Assembly (NCBI GenBank): GCA_030248065.1
Contig: JASAMV010007877.1
Location: 1-64,000, forward strand
Reading direction: 5' to 3'
Origin: Rhynchonema sp. JSB1_4
Lineage: Eukaryota; Nematoda; Chromadorea; Monhysterida; Xyalidae
Length of the DNA stretch: 64,000 nt
Below are positions 27,629 through 38,960 of the stretch, in pieces. The position numbers were made by a program, and so were the translations under genes. Position 1 is the stretch's first letter. Each line of letters opens with the position of its first letter. The notes beneath the pieces were generated by a model that worked only from the letters and a program-made list of their open reading frames with translations, was not told where the DNA came from and searched no databases.

Positions 27629-29649
27629 CTGGAAAGAAAGGTCATCACTTTTATGTTGGTCAAGCTTGGTGATTGGTTCCCTCTTGCATTGATCACATTT
27701 TTCATGTATGTAGGTTGGAGATTTGCTGATACCACTGATTGCGACCAGCGTGAAAGTTCTTTATGACCTATATGGAGCATTACGGTATGGTTGAAGTGAG
27801 CGACATTCGTAAATAGCAAAATAGGGCTGTATCAACTTCACGGGCAAACGCTTTACAGCAACGAGCGACTTGGGACGGAAATCCATGCGAACTCATGGCC
27901 CTCAAAGTTCATTCGGCCGATGGTGAATAGATGATAATTTGTGACCAAGCTCACTTTAAAGAAATGGTTTATCGCAACCGGCTGACCCCAGCTGCTTTCC
28001 GCCAAAAAGATCACCACTTCACTGCGAAACAGCGAAAAGTGCAGAAGGATAGAATACCTTGTATAACTTGGGATTAGTCCAATTCAAACACCTGCCTGTC
28101 TTCCTGGTCATTCGCGCGTGAAACATGGGCGAATAGAACAGTTTTCGTTGAGGAAACGTAAGAACATAAGCTGTGTGACCAATAGTGATGCAGAAGACCA
28201 ATTCATTTAATTTATTGGCCTGACTTGATTTTGATTTCTTGTGGTTCACATATGTATCTATAACTATGATTACAAGGCTCAGATATCTGACGTACCCTGG
28301 TCGCTATTGGCGCAACCATGGCACTTGCGAGAAATTCAATCAATTTTTAAACAAAAAATAAACCAGAACCTTTGAGCCACATGGTTGCTCAGTCCAGTCA
28401 CTTCGTATTGTCCAAATTTTACAATATGTTTCAATTGTTTGTTTGAAGTTTGATTTTCCCTGCAAAAGTGTGAAGTTACATATTTATTATGCAGCAAAGT
28501 TTTAAAATTATGATGACTCCCACAACGTCTGTCGCACGTCTACGCCGACGTCAGATACAGAAAATGTTGCATTACAAAAACTTGATGGGTTTGCACACAT
28601 TCTTACGACACATTAATACACAATAGACTTGAAAAAATTTAATGTAATTCCTGTAAAGGATATCAACAGCACCTGATTGACTGAAAAGCACGGATTACGT
28701 AAACGAATTAAGCGATTATGACGATTGTTTAAAAAGTAACAAAGATCATCGATGTTTGATTCCTTCGCAAATTAAAAATAGTGGGTGGCAAATCCACCGC
28801 AACAAAGTTATGCAAAAACCCTTGCGCGAATTTTCTGGTGCTCGCACCTCAAGCATCTTCGGCAACGACTGAAAAACCACGCAAACGTGCAGTTTTCTGC
28901 CTTAATGCATCCCATATTATCTTTTTAGAGAGATTTAAATTAATGAAAGGGCAAAAAACAGTGTATTGAACGAGAATTCATTTATCTAAGCCAATGATCT
29001 CTGAAAATACAGGGTAACTTTCAGTCTCGTACACCTTGGAAAAACTCAACAGACTGAATCTCTGACGAAATGAAATGAAACAGAACTAAAATCCGAAAAA
29101 ACATTTCATTAAAAGAATTTTAAGAAATGTTTTTAAATCGGGAACAACTTGATGAAGACTGCATTTTTAGCATCCTAATGGTCGACAGTAGTTGAAAGAC
29201 TTAAACCGCAAATCTCTCCATCAACCAAGGGCCAAAGGGTGGAGTTTCGATATCAGCGAAATCAGTTACGTATGAACTGGCAATAAAATCGAAAGGATAC
29301 GGAATACGGAACGCGCACCAGTGTTTCAGTATCAATTTTATAAAGACTTCGTTTTAAAGTTGTCGACGAAATCATCGAGTTCGTCATCTTTTTTTCAGGA
29401 TTTTATGTTGATGAGATGTAAAGACGCGTATTGGACCAGAATCATACGGAAACCATTGCGCGCCAAGAACATCGCGTGCAGATGATGGAATGTGTATTTT
29501 TTGAAAAATTTTAACAAAATATAGATTTTTAGTTAAAGTTTTTTATTAATATCCGTATCGAAACCTGTGGTTCACTGTACATGCATGCATGCGGAAAATA
29601 CACAAAATATCATCAAAAGTTACCGCACAGCAAACCGTAATAATATTGA
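27629..29649. other. Upstream of the VWA gene, no further gene recognised
   Basis: It probably holds the missing first exon and promoter of the VWA gene. One weak candidate is an ATG near 27890 on the minus strand. The remainder is AT-rich with no recognisable frame. Confidence 0.4.
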
Positions 29650-30390
29650 TCATAATATGGTGCAAAGGGAAGATTTACTCGACGCGAGTAGGCAGGCAGG
29701 TATGGGACACCGGATATTTTTAGGAACCAACCAATAAACTGTTACTATCAGGCACAGTACAAGATAAAATCCAAAACATAAAACCGCAGCGTGGTAATGT
29801 CGTTTGCAAAAAAAATTGACGGAAAATTGGCGCACGAGACCCACAGTGGATAATAATAACCGCTCAATAAAAAGCCCACAATGCGAAATCAAAGCGTGCC
29901 CCACCAAAAATGGGAAAGTAGCCCAAAATAGTGTTATGACAATCATCACGCCGATAATCACTAATCCATGCATATGCATACTGTTTTTTGTTTCTGTTAG
30001 CATACTTTTTTGAAATCCATGCGCAATAGAAACCTCATATTGTCTTGTTTGGGCTTTGCGAGTCAACCCCAGACGCTGCAACCAACAATAACACCTTGTA
30101 CGTTATACGTTGGCGACAGTCTTGAACGATAATCCTTGTCTAAATAGGACATGGATTGTTTCTTCAACACAACACTGCGTATAAAGTGCCGTCATTTTTA
30201 TTTTCACGATCTACGCGCTTCTGTGTTTCGTTTTTAAAAGCCGATTGCGGATGATAAGAGGTATGGCAAAACCGACAGATCAAACAGATTTCTGGTAGCC
30301 AAGACGCAAGCACATGAATCATAATGAACACCACAAAATAAAAAAAATCGGTCACCGGCGGATTTTCGTGAATCTTTGCGCGCGTGTGGC
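29650..30390 (-). pseudogene. C-terminal half of a 7TM receptor, possibly degenerate
   Basis: Two pieces join in phase across a 100-bp intron (30076-30175). The upstream piece has PPVTDFFYFVVFIMIHVLASW, a TM5-like helix, then a basic loop. The downstream piece has HGLVIIGVMIVITLFWATFPF (TM6-like) and AAVLCFGFYLVLCLIVTVYWL (TM7-like), then a short tail to a stop at 29650. Upstream of about 30390 the frame is interrupted, and I found no TM1-4 exons, so it may be a truncated gene or have exons I missed. Confidence 0.4.
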
Positions 30391-30763
30391 CTAAATTTCA
30401 GTGAAATATACCCGAAAGCAATACAATAATTGGGCGGTGAATTGAAAAATTGAGTTGTCAAGTTCAGTTCGGGTCCTGAAAGATTGTCATGACTGTACCT
30501 TGATTTCTAAATTGAACGTTTTAGCGCAAGTTAAGGAAAGAACAGCTGCACCATAGCGTATGACAGCGAATAAGCTCGCCGATGTTGCAACACGTTGACA
30601 TCAATGTCGCTTCCTTCCGTCTTTTACGATAAGAAGTTTATAATAGAACACGGCTTAATCGGAAATGTTGGCAATCATACTAATCTGCAAACCAAAAAAT
30701 AATTGTGTCAAATGATTATTTTACATGCCTGTGAAACAACAAGACACCCGATGGAAAGCCATA

Positions 30764-30988
30764 GGGTGATATTTTCCAAACGGTGTAAAGGTGAGTTGGG
30801 TGTAAAGGTCGGTGTAAGCTCAATCGAAAGCTCGGTCGGTGTCAGCTCGGTGTAAACATGAAACATTGCCTGCTGTTAACGTGGAATGTTTCATGTTTAC
30901 ACCGAGCTGACACCGATCGAGCTTTCGACCGAGCTTACACCGACCTTTACACCCAACTGAGCTTTACACCGTTTCGAAAATGCCACCC
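30764..30988. repeat. Foldback element with GGTGTAAA periodicity
   Basis: Arms of about 90 bp pair around a loop at about 30865-30885. ACGGTGTAAAGGT near 30781 returns as CTTTACACCGT near 30962. Within each arm, variants of GGTGTAAA(G/C)(C/G)TC recur every 15-20 bases. No coding frame or clear target duplication. Confidence 0.75.
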
Positions 30989-32149
30989 AGTGTCACCGTG
31001 ACCATGTGCTGTAGGACCGAATTGCATTTCTTATCGCGCAGCGCTAACGTTTAACAACTGACTTATTGCGATCATGAAGCGGAACTGTTTTACATTTTGT
31101 TCGCTTTTCACTGACAGAAATAATTCACGGCGCATATGGTTTCCAAGAGTCGGCAGCAGTCATAAAAGTGTTACAAGGTCACTAACGGTGCGGGTCGGTC
31201 GCGAACGGCGGGAAAAAAGTGCACAAATATTAGCAGATCAGATGGTGCCGGGGGGAAATCATCACACGTATTTTTATATTTACACTAATCTGTGTCATAA
31301 TCTCCTTCGTAAAAATAAACGACACTTACACTCATCCGTACTTCTTAACGCGTTTGTGTGATTCGGTGAATATTTGACCTTTTTTGTACCGACGAGTTTT
31401 CAAGGTTGCGTGTGACACGTTACTGTACCGGCGAAACGAACGTTTTGGAGTTTATTCAAGATGGGACACTGATTTGACATTCGCGCTTGTCAAATCAGGC
31501 GAACAGGGATACAAAAACGTTGGTGCAACTTTGTCCTTATGTTACGGAAACTATCACACTTCGAAAACGAACACAATCGTTGCGTGTCGCGTCGATTTTA
31601 TCTAAATTTCAAAAACTTTGATCCCGACATGAAAACTTTTATCCCGTATAATAATTATGGAATCCATATGAATGAAATCACGCAATTAAATTTAAAATTT
31701 CTAACACGATAATGATTCCGTTGGAAAAATATACATGCGGTGATAGATTAAATCACGTCTTTAAGATCGGACAATGGGCGGAATATTGTGTTGCATTAAT
31801 ATTTTTAAAAGGGCAAGGAACGTCGACCTTTCGGTTCACTATCTCGACCCAACCGTATTTTTTTAAAATTGCAAGTCCCTTGTACAGTCTACCCCCTTTA
31901 TAGTGACACTGTTACAGTGGGACCCTGTGGACTTTTTTTCACGGTTATTTTGATCCCCGTTCGGCCGTTAACCTCGTATGAATAGCCTGTGATGACAGAA
32001 AATGACGGTGCCTGATCATGCCAGAAGGTAGACTGCACATGCACATGCATAAGTGATCAAATGTGATTACAGATTACACCGGGATTAAAGATATTGCACA
32101 GAAATAAATCATTTAAAAATTCAAGTGACAAAAACATTGATGGTATCAC
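30989..32149. other. Intergenic, nothing recognised
   Basis: Short frames on the plus strand (about 31074-31600) have no family resemblance and no supporting splice structure. No repeats of note. Confidence 0.45.
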
Positions 32150-33942
32150 TTATTTTTCATCCTCCACTGGTTTCTTTTCCTCCCCATCCAATCGCAATGT
32201 TCCGTCATAGGCCGGCGGCAGTACCGTATCCATCGTGAACTCAGCCACACTCCCTGGGTCAGGAGATTGAAATTTGAATGCAATGGAAGAGAAAACCACA
32301 TCAACAAACTAACCAGTGTCATAGCTCGGTGGCGCGCCATAACTCCAAGCCCCGTCACCCGAAATGTGGATCTCCTGCACCGCTGGTCCGTTGGTTGGCA
32401 GCATGTAGGGCGAATGCACTGTGGCCTGCATGCAAAACATGACAGCGTGCTGTCTGCGCACTCATGCTTCTGAAATCCCCCGAGCTGAGGCACCCCGGGT
32501 GTCGTTTCCTTCACGCGTCGGGCACTTCTAATTCAGGTTGACAAGGTCAATCGTAATATGTAATCCTGACGAGCGAGGGATCTGCCCGCTGCTATACACT
32601 AATCTAGCCCAGTTACTCCGTTTCCACCTATTTCCACAGACGGTTGTGCGCTACACACGATCAAGACCCCGGTTCAACGTCTCACGTGATCCAGGCTGAT
32701 CCAATTCGAATGATCTCTTATGTGATATTCTACTAGCTGAATATTCTGCATGCCAGGTGCCAACCGTACCCGATCCTGTACGCGTGTTCTGCGCTGCGTG
32801 CGTCGTCTTCGATTGTGTCGCGGTATGATAATGGCACATCCGGTCATCGAGGTCAACACAAACGCCACCCACAGCGCGAAACTGATCCACGTGAATGTTG
32901 TGAACATGCCACAATCCGGCAACGTGCAATGCGTGTAACCGGTCACGGTGTGCGCTGCAAACGTGGGAACAATATGGTTGTGTTTGATTTGTTGATAAGG
33001 GTTTTAGTGTTATGCGGCTCGATTTTAGTGAGCTCAACCAGGTTCCCCTGTATGACATCAACACTTTCCTTTGCTGGTACGGCCCCACCCGCTCTTTGGC
33101 GTTGTGAAACGCCAAGGTGACAAGCGATTACGCAATCTGCTGCTATCCACTGTATCTTATGGGGACCGAAAATGGTTCCGTGACGCGCGTTGACTATAAT
33201 TCATGAATCAGGCAAACCGATGGGCATGATAACAGCTGTGACAGTATGGATTGCTTGTGCACTACCTGATTGTTGGGTTAGCCACTTGGAACGCTTGTGG
33301 AACACGTCAAACGAAGCGTTGTCTTTCTAATGCGGTGTAGGTATGGCATAAATAGCGCTCACCCAAATTCGGTAAAGCAAGGCCAGTATGAAACATCACC
33401 GACTAGTGTCATTGACATCAACTGCACGCACACAGCAATGCCCGACGTTCGCTGGGTCACACTCGCAACACGTGACGAACGGGTCACAATCCTTGGTGAC
33501 GTTGGTCGAATTCTGCCATTGGTAGTATTCGAGACTGAAATTGAATTACAGTGTACCGTGTTGGTAGTGAAACACTTTTGTCTTGTGAGTGTTTGTGAAC
33601 GATATGGTATTTTCCTCGCCAAATTTGTCGTTAATTCTAGGGTCCTGTACACCTACTCCAGTCAAGTTTGAGCCATTGTAATTGCAAAGCAGATTCGGAC
33701 CACTATCGATGGGCATGATAACAACATTGGTATGCAATGTGTTCAAGTTGGCCTTGGTTTCCAGTACTACTCGATTCTCAAAATAGCAATTTAAGAAAGG
33801 TTTCATAAAAATATGAAACAAACCGTTCAATAGCAGCATTGCTCACAATAATTGCCAGCAGAATATTAGCCAATAGCGCAATGATCACAAAACACAATGC
33901 AGCCCGCAGGCTGCAACAACCCTGGTTACGATCTCGTTGCAT
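32150..33942 (-). CDS. Two-helix Cys-rich membrane protein with PPxY tail
   Basis: Exons: 33847-33942, 33550-33776, 33404-33534, 32734-32954, 32314-32425, 32150-32253; about 296 residues. A short cytosolic start MQRDRNQGCCSLR is followed by TM1 (AALCFVIIALLANILLAII). An extracellular region has N-glycosylation sites (NGSN, NSTN) and a Cys cluster (CDPFVTCCECDPANVGHCC). TM2 (FALWVAFVLTSMTGCAIII) then leads to a very basic stretch (RHNRRRRTQRRTR). The tail has PPSY and PPAY, PPxY motifs of the kind that bind WW-domain ubiquitin ligases of the Nedd4 type. The architecture recalls Shisa/WBP1-like adaptors, but I cannot assign it. Exons 2 and 3 are separated by only 15 nt (33535-33549) that start GT, end AG and contain an in-frame TAA. 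Confidence 0.7.
33535..33549 (-). other. Apparent 15-nt intron with in-frame stop
   Basis: Minus strand GTAATTCAATTTCAG. The frame before it (KVFHYQHGT) and after it (LEYYQWQNSTNV) is the same, since 15 is a multiple of three, but read through it contains TAA. It is either an ultrashort intron, a stop in a dying gene, or a sequence error. Confidence 0.5.
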
Positions 33943-35220
33943 AACTTGGGCGATAATCTGAACGAAAATTAGTTACAATTGTCGAATTGTTGTCTTCAAA
34001 GGCGTAACTTTGCTCTTGAACAAAAATAACAAGCACAAAAGAGAGAGAGTAACGTTGTGCCGGAGGAATTTTACGAGTCGGTCACAATGTTCTGGTGTTT
34101 TCGAAATAATATGAAAGCGTGACACCTGCTGCCTGCCGGTGCAGCACTGTTCTTATCAGTGGTGGCGCACCTAGAAAACATAATGTTGAGCTGTTTCATG
34201 GGTGCAAACCAGCTTTCTTGACCTGCTCGAGATGCTTGTCAAAAATCGCTTTACCACAATATAAGTGACTGGCATTTCTTTTCTGCTAGGTTTTGATAAA
34301 AAGCCTCTTCTGCGCTTGACTGCCATGATAAACATCTCAATCGGGGGTTGACTTGAGACTGTGACTGAGCGTGCACAAATAAATAATGGTTGCTTACGCG
34401 TCCTTTGAATTGCGCAAGACCGCCCTGATCAAAACAATGTCAATACGCGAATGAATTAATCGTGAGCCCTTAGTTGAAGTGTTGCGCCGATTTTCCCCGA
34501 ACTTGATTGGCGTGGTCCGAATCGGAGTTGGATAATTTGTTTGTTCCAGTGGGATGATGCGATGTCGGGGCCCGTCTGGAGCTTTGACTTGTTAGGGGAA
34601 AACGTTGGTGACCTAGTGAACGTTTTAACAACTGTGAAAACGGTATGTTTTCCTGTTTTCATCAAGGTCCATTTTGTTGTGGATAGATATGCATTGCGAA
34701 CAATGTCCTATTTACCGATACGCAACTAATTCAAAGAGTATCTTAGCAGAAAGCCCGCACCTCATTCAACGTATTATATCTGCGTAGCGACATCTTGATA
34801 GCGTTTACATTGGTTGATGCTTGTATTCGGGGCATAATCGTGCAGATAAATGTTATCTTCCGTCATAAGGAAAATTCACTGTTTGGTTTTGAAAGTGACC
34901 AAAATAAACGCTGCACACATTTCCTGTTAATTTGTGACGTGTTGCAGTTTCATCCATCATGTCCATGGGATCATCAATTAGCCAGGAACCGAAACCAAAA
35001 AATGCAAAGAAAGAGATCACTGTGGGACCGGAACAACCATTTTTTCAAAACCACGGCTGTGGTGGTCGAAAAAAAAACAACGCCGACAAAAACAGTTGTC
35101 GTCTCGCACACCGCACAGACACAACACATACCAACGTTTATCTGTTACGTTCGCTGCCAACAACCCGCAGCGAACCAGCGGAAGGAAAGCAAGCAAACAA
35201 CCCGGCTCGTTGCTTATCGC
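33943..35220. other. Divergent intergenic region
   Basis: Shared upstream region of the minus-strand PPxY gene and plus-strand RPIA. The frame of RPIA exon 1 stays open for a further 400 bases upstream, but that sequence is low-complexity and unlike the family. No other gene was recognised. Confidence 0.45.
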
Positions 35221-38200
35221 ATGCTGTCTTCGCTCCCAAAAACAGTCAAAGTGATGGCATCATCAACGCATTGCGCTAATGGTGTGTTGGAAAACGGGGT
35301 GGCCGCGACAACCACTGGACTGCAACTGCATCGCCATCGACACGTCAAGACAAGTGATAGCATGCTGGAGGTAGGTGCGAGTGATTGGGTTGGGTTTGAT
35401 TCATTTTTGGGCCGAGCCGGGGGTGGGGGGCAGGGGCAGGAATTGCGAATTGCGGGGCAGTCGTAGCTTCAGTGTGCCTCTCTGGTCGCTCGCCCATTCC
35501 CAGCCGGATTCGAGAGGGCATTGTTGTGTTTTTGTTTTCACAGGCATCGAAGCGTGTGGCGGCGTATCACTGCGTCGAGAAATTCGTCCGTTCCGGCCAG
35601 AATATCGGCGTCGGCACGGGATCGAGTGCATATCATGTCATGAAATGTTTGTCCGAACGATTTCGCGATGGATTGTTGCAGAATATCAAATGTGTGCCTT
35701 CTTCCGTTGAGGTTCGTTATCGTTGCATAGTTGCTGCGGATGAAAAAAAACAGGTTTTTCTGGTTTTCCGCGACAGTTTCTGGCGGCGAAAAGAAACAAA
35801 AAAACCCGAATAACCGCAGCTGCCTGCAAAGTTTTTTTAGAAGCATGTTTTTTTCGTAGATTTTTCGCTAAATTCAGCAAATATTTTTATGAGCCAGACT
35901 TTTGTTGAAAGTGCGAGGTGTGAAAGGGACTTGTTTTGATAATTTTGGTCGTTATGACGAGTGTCCAGAAACACCCTACCACACCATGACACTGGCTATA
36001 CTAATGTTAACGGCCCAAAACACGTTATTTTAGGTTCCCGCCAGTGTAGTTCCTGGTCCGGCCGGCGGGGAAATTAGTGTACCTCCCTGGGTTGGGAAGA
36101 CCCAAAATCAGGGAAAAGGCACTTTTTGAGGTAGAAAATGTGAACTATTTTTACCCCTTTTTGGAAAAAATTCTTCATAAAAGGGGTATTTTGGCGACTT
36201 TTGAGAACATTGACCTAAAACACACATTTTAGGTCTAAAAATACCCATTTTAAGCCTAAAAGTTGCCATTTTAGGCAAAAATTGGAAAAATTAGTGTACC
36301 CGGGAGGGGAAATTAATGTACTAGTGTACCTTGGTCGTGGAAATTAGTGTACCTTAGGGGGTCCCCCCTCCCCCCAGGAACAGCACTGGTTCCCGCCCTA
36401 TTCTTGTACACTACAGTTCTTCATCGGTATTTTCGTTTGTTTTGGAAATTTTTTCAAAAATACAAAAAACGGGTTTTCCGCAGGCGTAGTTTGTTACTGA
36501 ATTGATTAAAAGGTCGAGATTTACGTTCAGCGCTTTAGAGCACACTTTCATCAACAATTAGACACGAAAAAGTTTTGGTTCCCGGATGACCCTCCTAGCT
36601 CAGTCGGTAGGTTGCCACCCCTCATTTTTGCTGGCACAACAGCTTGCCTGCTGCAGATAGGAAAAACCTTTTTTCCTCATTTTTCAAAAGAAGGAAATAA
36701 CGGAATTTTTTTCCTCTTTTGCTTCGATTTTTCCCCAGCCACTTTTATGTAAAAACAGGCATACCCGCACCAAAATGTAAACTGTAGAAGACTTTTCGAG
36801 GCTGAAAAATTAGGTGTTATTCGCTTCCGGCATTCGCAGGTTTTCTTGTGGGTTTATTATTATTAATTCTTTTATCTCAGCACATTAGTCGTCTTGCAGA
36901 CCCGTTACCGCCTGATTGAATTTGGCCTTCCCCTATCGGATCTCGATCAGACACCACAGTTGGACATTTGCATTGATGGAGCGGACGAATGTGATGCTGA
37001 ACTAAATTGTATAAAGGGCGGGGGCGGTGCTCTCACTCAGGTTTGGCCACTTATTGGGTTTTCGTTCCCCTAGGGGGTTATTTTTTCTTCAAAAACTTCC
37101 AGTGGCGCGAAAGTCGCCACTTGATCCAAATCGCCGGTGCGATCTTAAAATTGTATATTGATTTTTTGGTGTGTGAGCGATGAAAATTGTATATTGAAAA
37201 AGTAGTTTCTTAGTCGGATAAAAACCACAAAAATGCTCAAGTCACTTGATGTGAATGGCGGTAATCGCCTGTCGCCACATGGCGATTTGGAAATCTCAAG
37301 TGGCGAAGTCGCCACCTCAACACTCAGCACCAGGCAGGTGGTGAATAAACGATCCCTCTTACAAATCTGATTTCTTCTTCAGGAAAAAATCGTCCAATCC
37401 GTCTCGCATCGTTTCATGGTTGTGGGGGATTCGCGCAAACGACAACAAAAACTCGGAGATCGATTCGAATTTATACCACTCGAAATCGTGCCCTTTGCTG
37501 TGACGCCCGTTTGTCGGAACTTGGAGAAAAGTGAAGGTCAGTCAGTGCATAGTTTTTCATGTTGTTGATGTTGGTTATTTCATTCACAAAATATGGGAAA
37601 TTAAAAAATGTTTTGTGGTGGACACAAAGCCAACAGTTGGATTCAACAACATCAATCGGCAATGCTCTGGTCAAATGCAATAAATAATGTAAAATTAACA
37701 AACGCACAATATAATAACTCAAAAGCTACTGCGAAGGCATGCTTTACACCGCAATACTGTGCTTAATTCGAATGAGTTCAAAGTTGCGATGTCAAAAATC
37801 AGCTGAGTCACGACTTGCGATGGAGCATTTTTTCCAACCACTCGCAGGCGGCTTGTGCAAGATCCGCGTCTGTTCGAGCAAAGTCGGCCCGGTGCTGACC
37901 GACAACGCCAACTACATTATCGATTGGTACTTTGATGCCACCAGACTTCGTGCATTTGATTCGGCACAGTTGCAGGCATTGAACTTGCGATTGCTGCAGA
38001 TACCGGGCGTTGTTGAAACAGGTACATATGTGTCTTCTGCTTTGCGCAGGTGTATATTTTTGAAAATTAACGCTTCATTTTTTTGGGTTTTATGGCGTGT
38101 GCTCTTGCAATTGGTTTGAACACTGTATAATTCTTCATTTTTTTTCAGGGTTGTTCCTAAACTGCGTCGATTGTGCCTATTTCGGACAGCCCGATGGTTC

Positions 38201-38264
38201 GGTGCGTGAGTACAGTCGGGAGAATATGGACGGGAAAATTGTTTGCGAGGCGCAACAAGATTGA
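35221..38264 (+). CDS. rpia-1: Ribose-5-phosphate isomerase A
   Basis: Interconverts ribose-5-phosphate and ribulose-5-phosphate in the non-oxidative pentose phosphate pathway. Six exons: 35221-35370, 35544-35711, 36900-37040, 37383-37536, 37848-38021, 38149-38264; about 300 residues. Family motifs: [13 protein letters not shown] (phosphate loop), [16 protein letters not shown] with the active-site Asp-Gly-Ala-Asp, then [14 protein letters not shown] with the catalytic Glu, and [16 protein letters not shown]. The ending [17 protein letters not shown] matches too. The start is taken at 35221 ([11 protein letters not shown]); a Met at 35254 is an alternative, and the extra 50 residues could be a non-conserved leader. 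Intron 2 holds a MITE. Confidence 0.95.
36042..36388. mobile_element. CAGTGTAGTTCC-family MITE in RPIA intron 2
   Basis: The ends are CAGTGTAGTTCCTGG and CCAGGAACAGCACTG, flanked by GTTCCCGC at 36034-36041 and 36389-36396. Its core is clearly related to element I at 15076-15451. Its subterminal repeat differs (AATTAGTGTACC instead of GGAACAGACGTACCC). A GGGGGTCCCCCC tract lies beside the right end. Confidence 0.88.
36587..36612 (+). other. tRNA A-box-like sequence
   Basis: CCTAGCTCAGTCGGTAGG resembles the tRNA D-arm/A-box consensus. No matching B box or acceptor stem follows, so at best this is a fragment of a tRNA-derived SINE or pseudogene. Confidence 0.25.
37100..37318. repeat. Inverted repeat in RPIA intron 3
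   Basis: AGTGGCG..AAGTCGCCACTTGA and CCAAATCGCC at 37101-37138 recur as GGCGATTTGG and CTCAAGTGGCGAAGTCGCCAC at 37272-37313. It is a MITE-like hairpin. No target duplication was identified. Confidence 0.6.
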
Positions 38265-38960
38265 TTGATGAACTTTGTGGCCAATCATGCCTCGTTTTGG
38301 CTGTCTTTCCATTCTAATGTTTTTATTTTGAAGGTTGAACATTGTGGCCATCTGGAGTCACGTCTAAAAGTTTGACTGTTTTGACAATTTCAGATGCATT
38401 TCAACATTTCTGTGCATACCATTTTCCTGGTTTTGGAGTGTTTTTCGGGTTTGGTATATCCTGAAACAGTTTCGGGGCATTTTATTTCAGTATTGAACAA
38501 TCATGTCGTGTTTTTGCCACATGGCAGTTGTTCATTTATGACGACCTGTCACATTCTGTATTGTTATTTGCTTGGTCTCAATCTGTCTGTAAATGTTCGG
38601 ACTTGCCTTATTTGCGGTTGATTTCGCTCGCTATTCTCTTTCTTTGTTTGGCTCGATGGTCGATGCCAGTCTCTTTTTGTTTGATCATGATACTTGTTGA
38701 TCATTTATTATCAACTTAACGTGTAAATTTGTCGTGTTTGTATAATTTACGGTCAAACGGTGCAATAGTATCAAACAGGTTGTTCAATTCTTTAATCAAA
38801 ATTCTGTCGTAAGAACATGATAAAATATATAATTTTTGTGATGTTTCATTGTTTACCGGTGTGGTCGTGGTACCGTAACTGCACACGCAGTTTTACATTG
38901 CCATTGGTAGGCTTCTAAATTTAATTATTGTAAAAAAATGTTCTTGTTTTCTCCGGCAAA
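38265..38960. other. Intergenic, RPIA to NOP14
   Basis: AT-rich, with no gene recognised. The NOP14 start lies directly at its right edge with the context CAAAATGACC. Confidence 0.5.

Noticed and set aside
34795..35220. N-terminal extension of RPIA
   Set aside because: The frame is open but unlike the family, and the ATG at 35221 gives a protein of normal length.
36587..36612. tRNA gene
   Set aside because: Only an A-box-like stretch is present. No B box, anticodon arm or closing stem.
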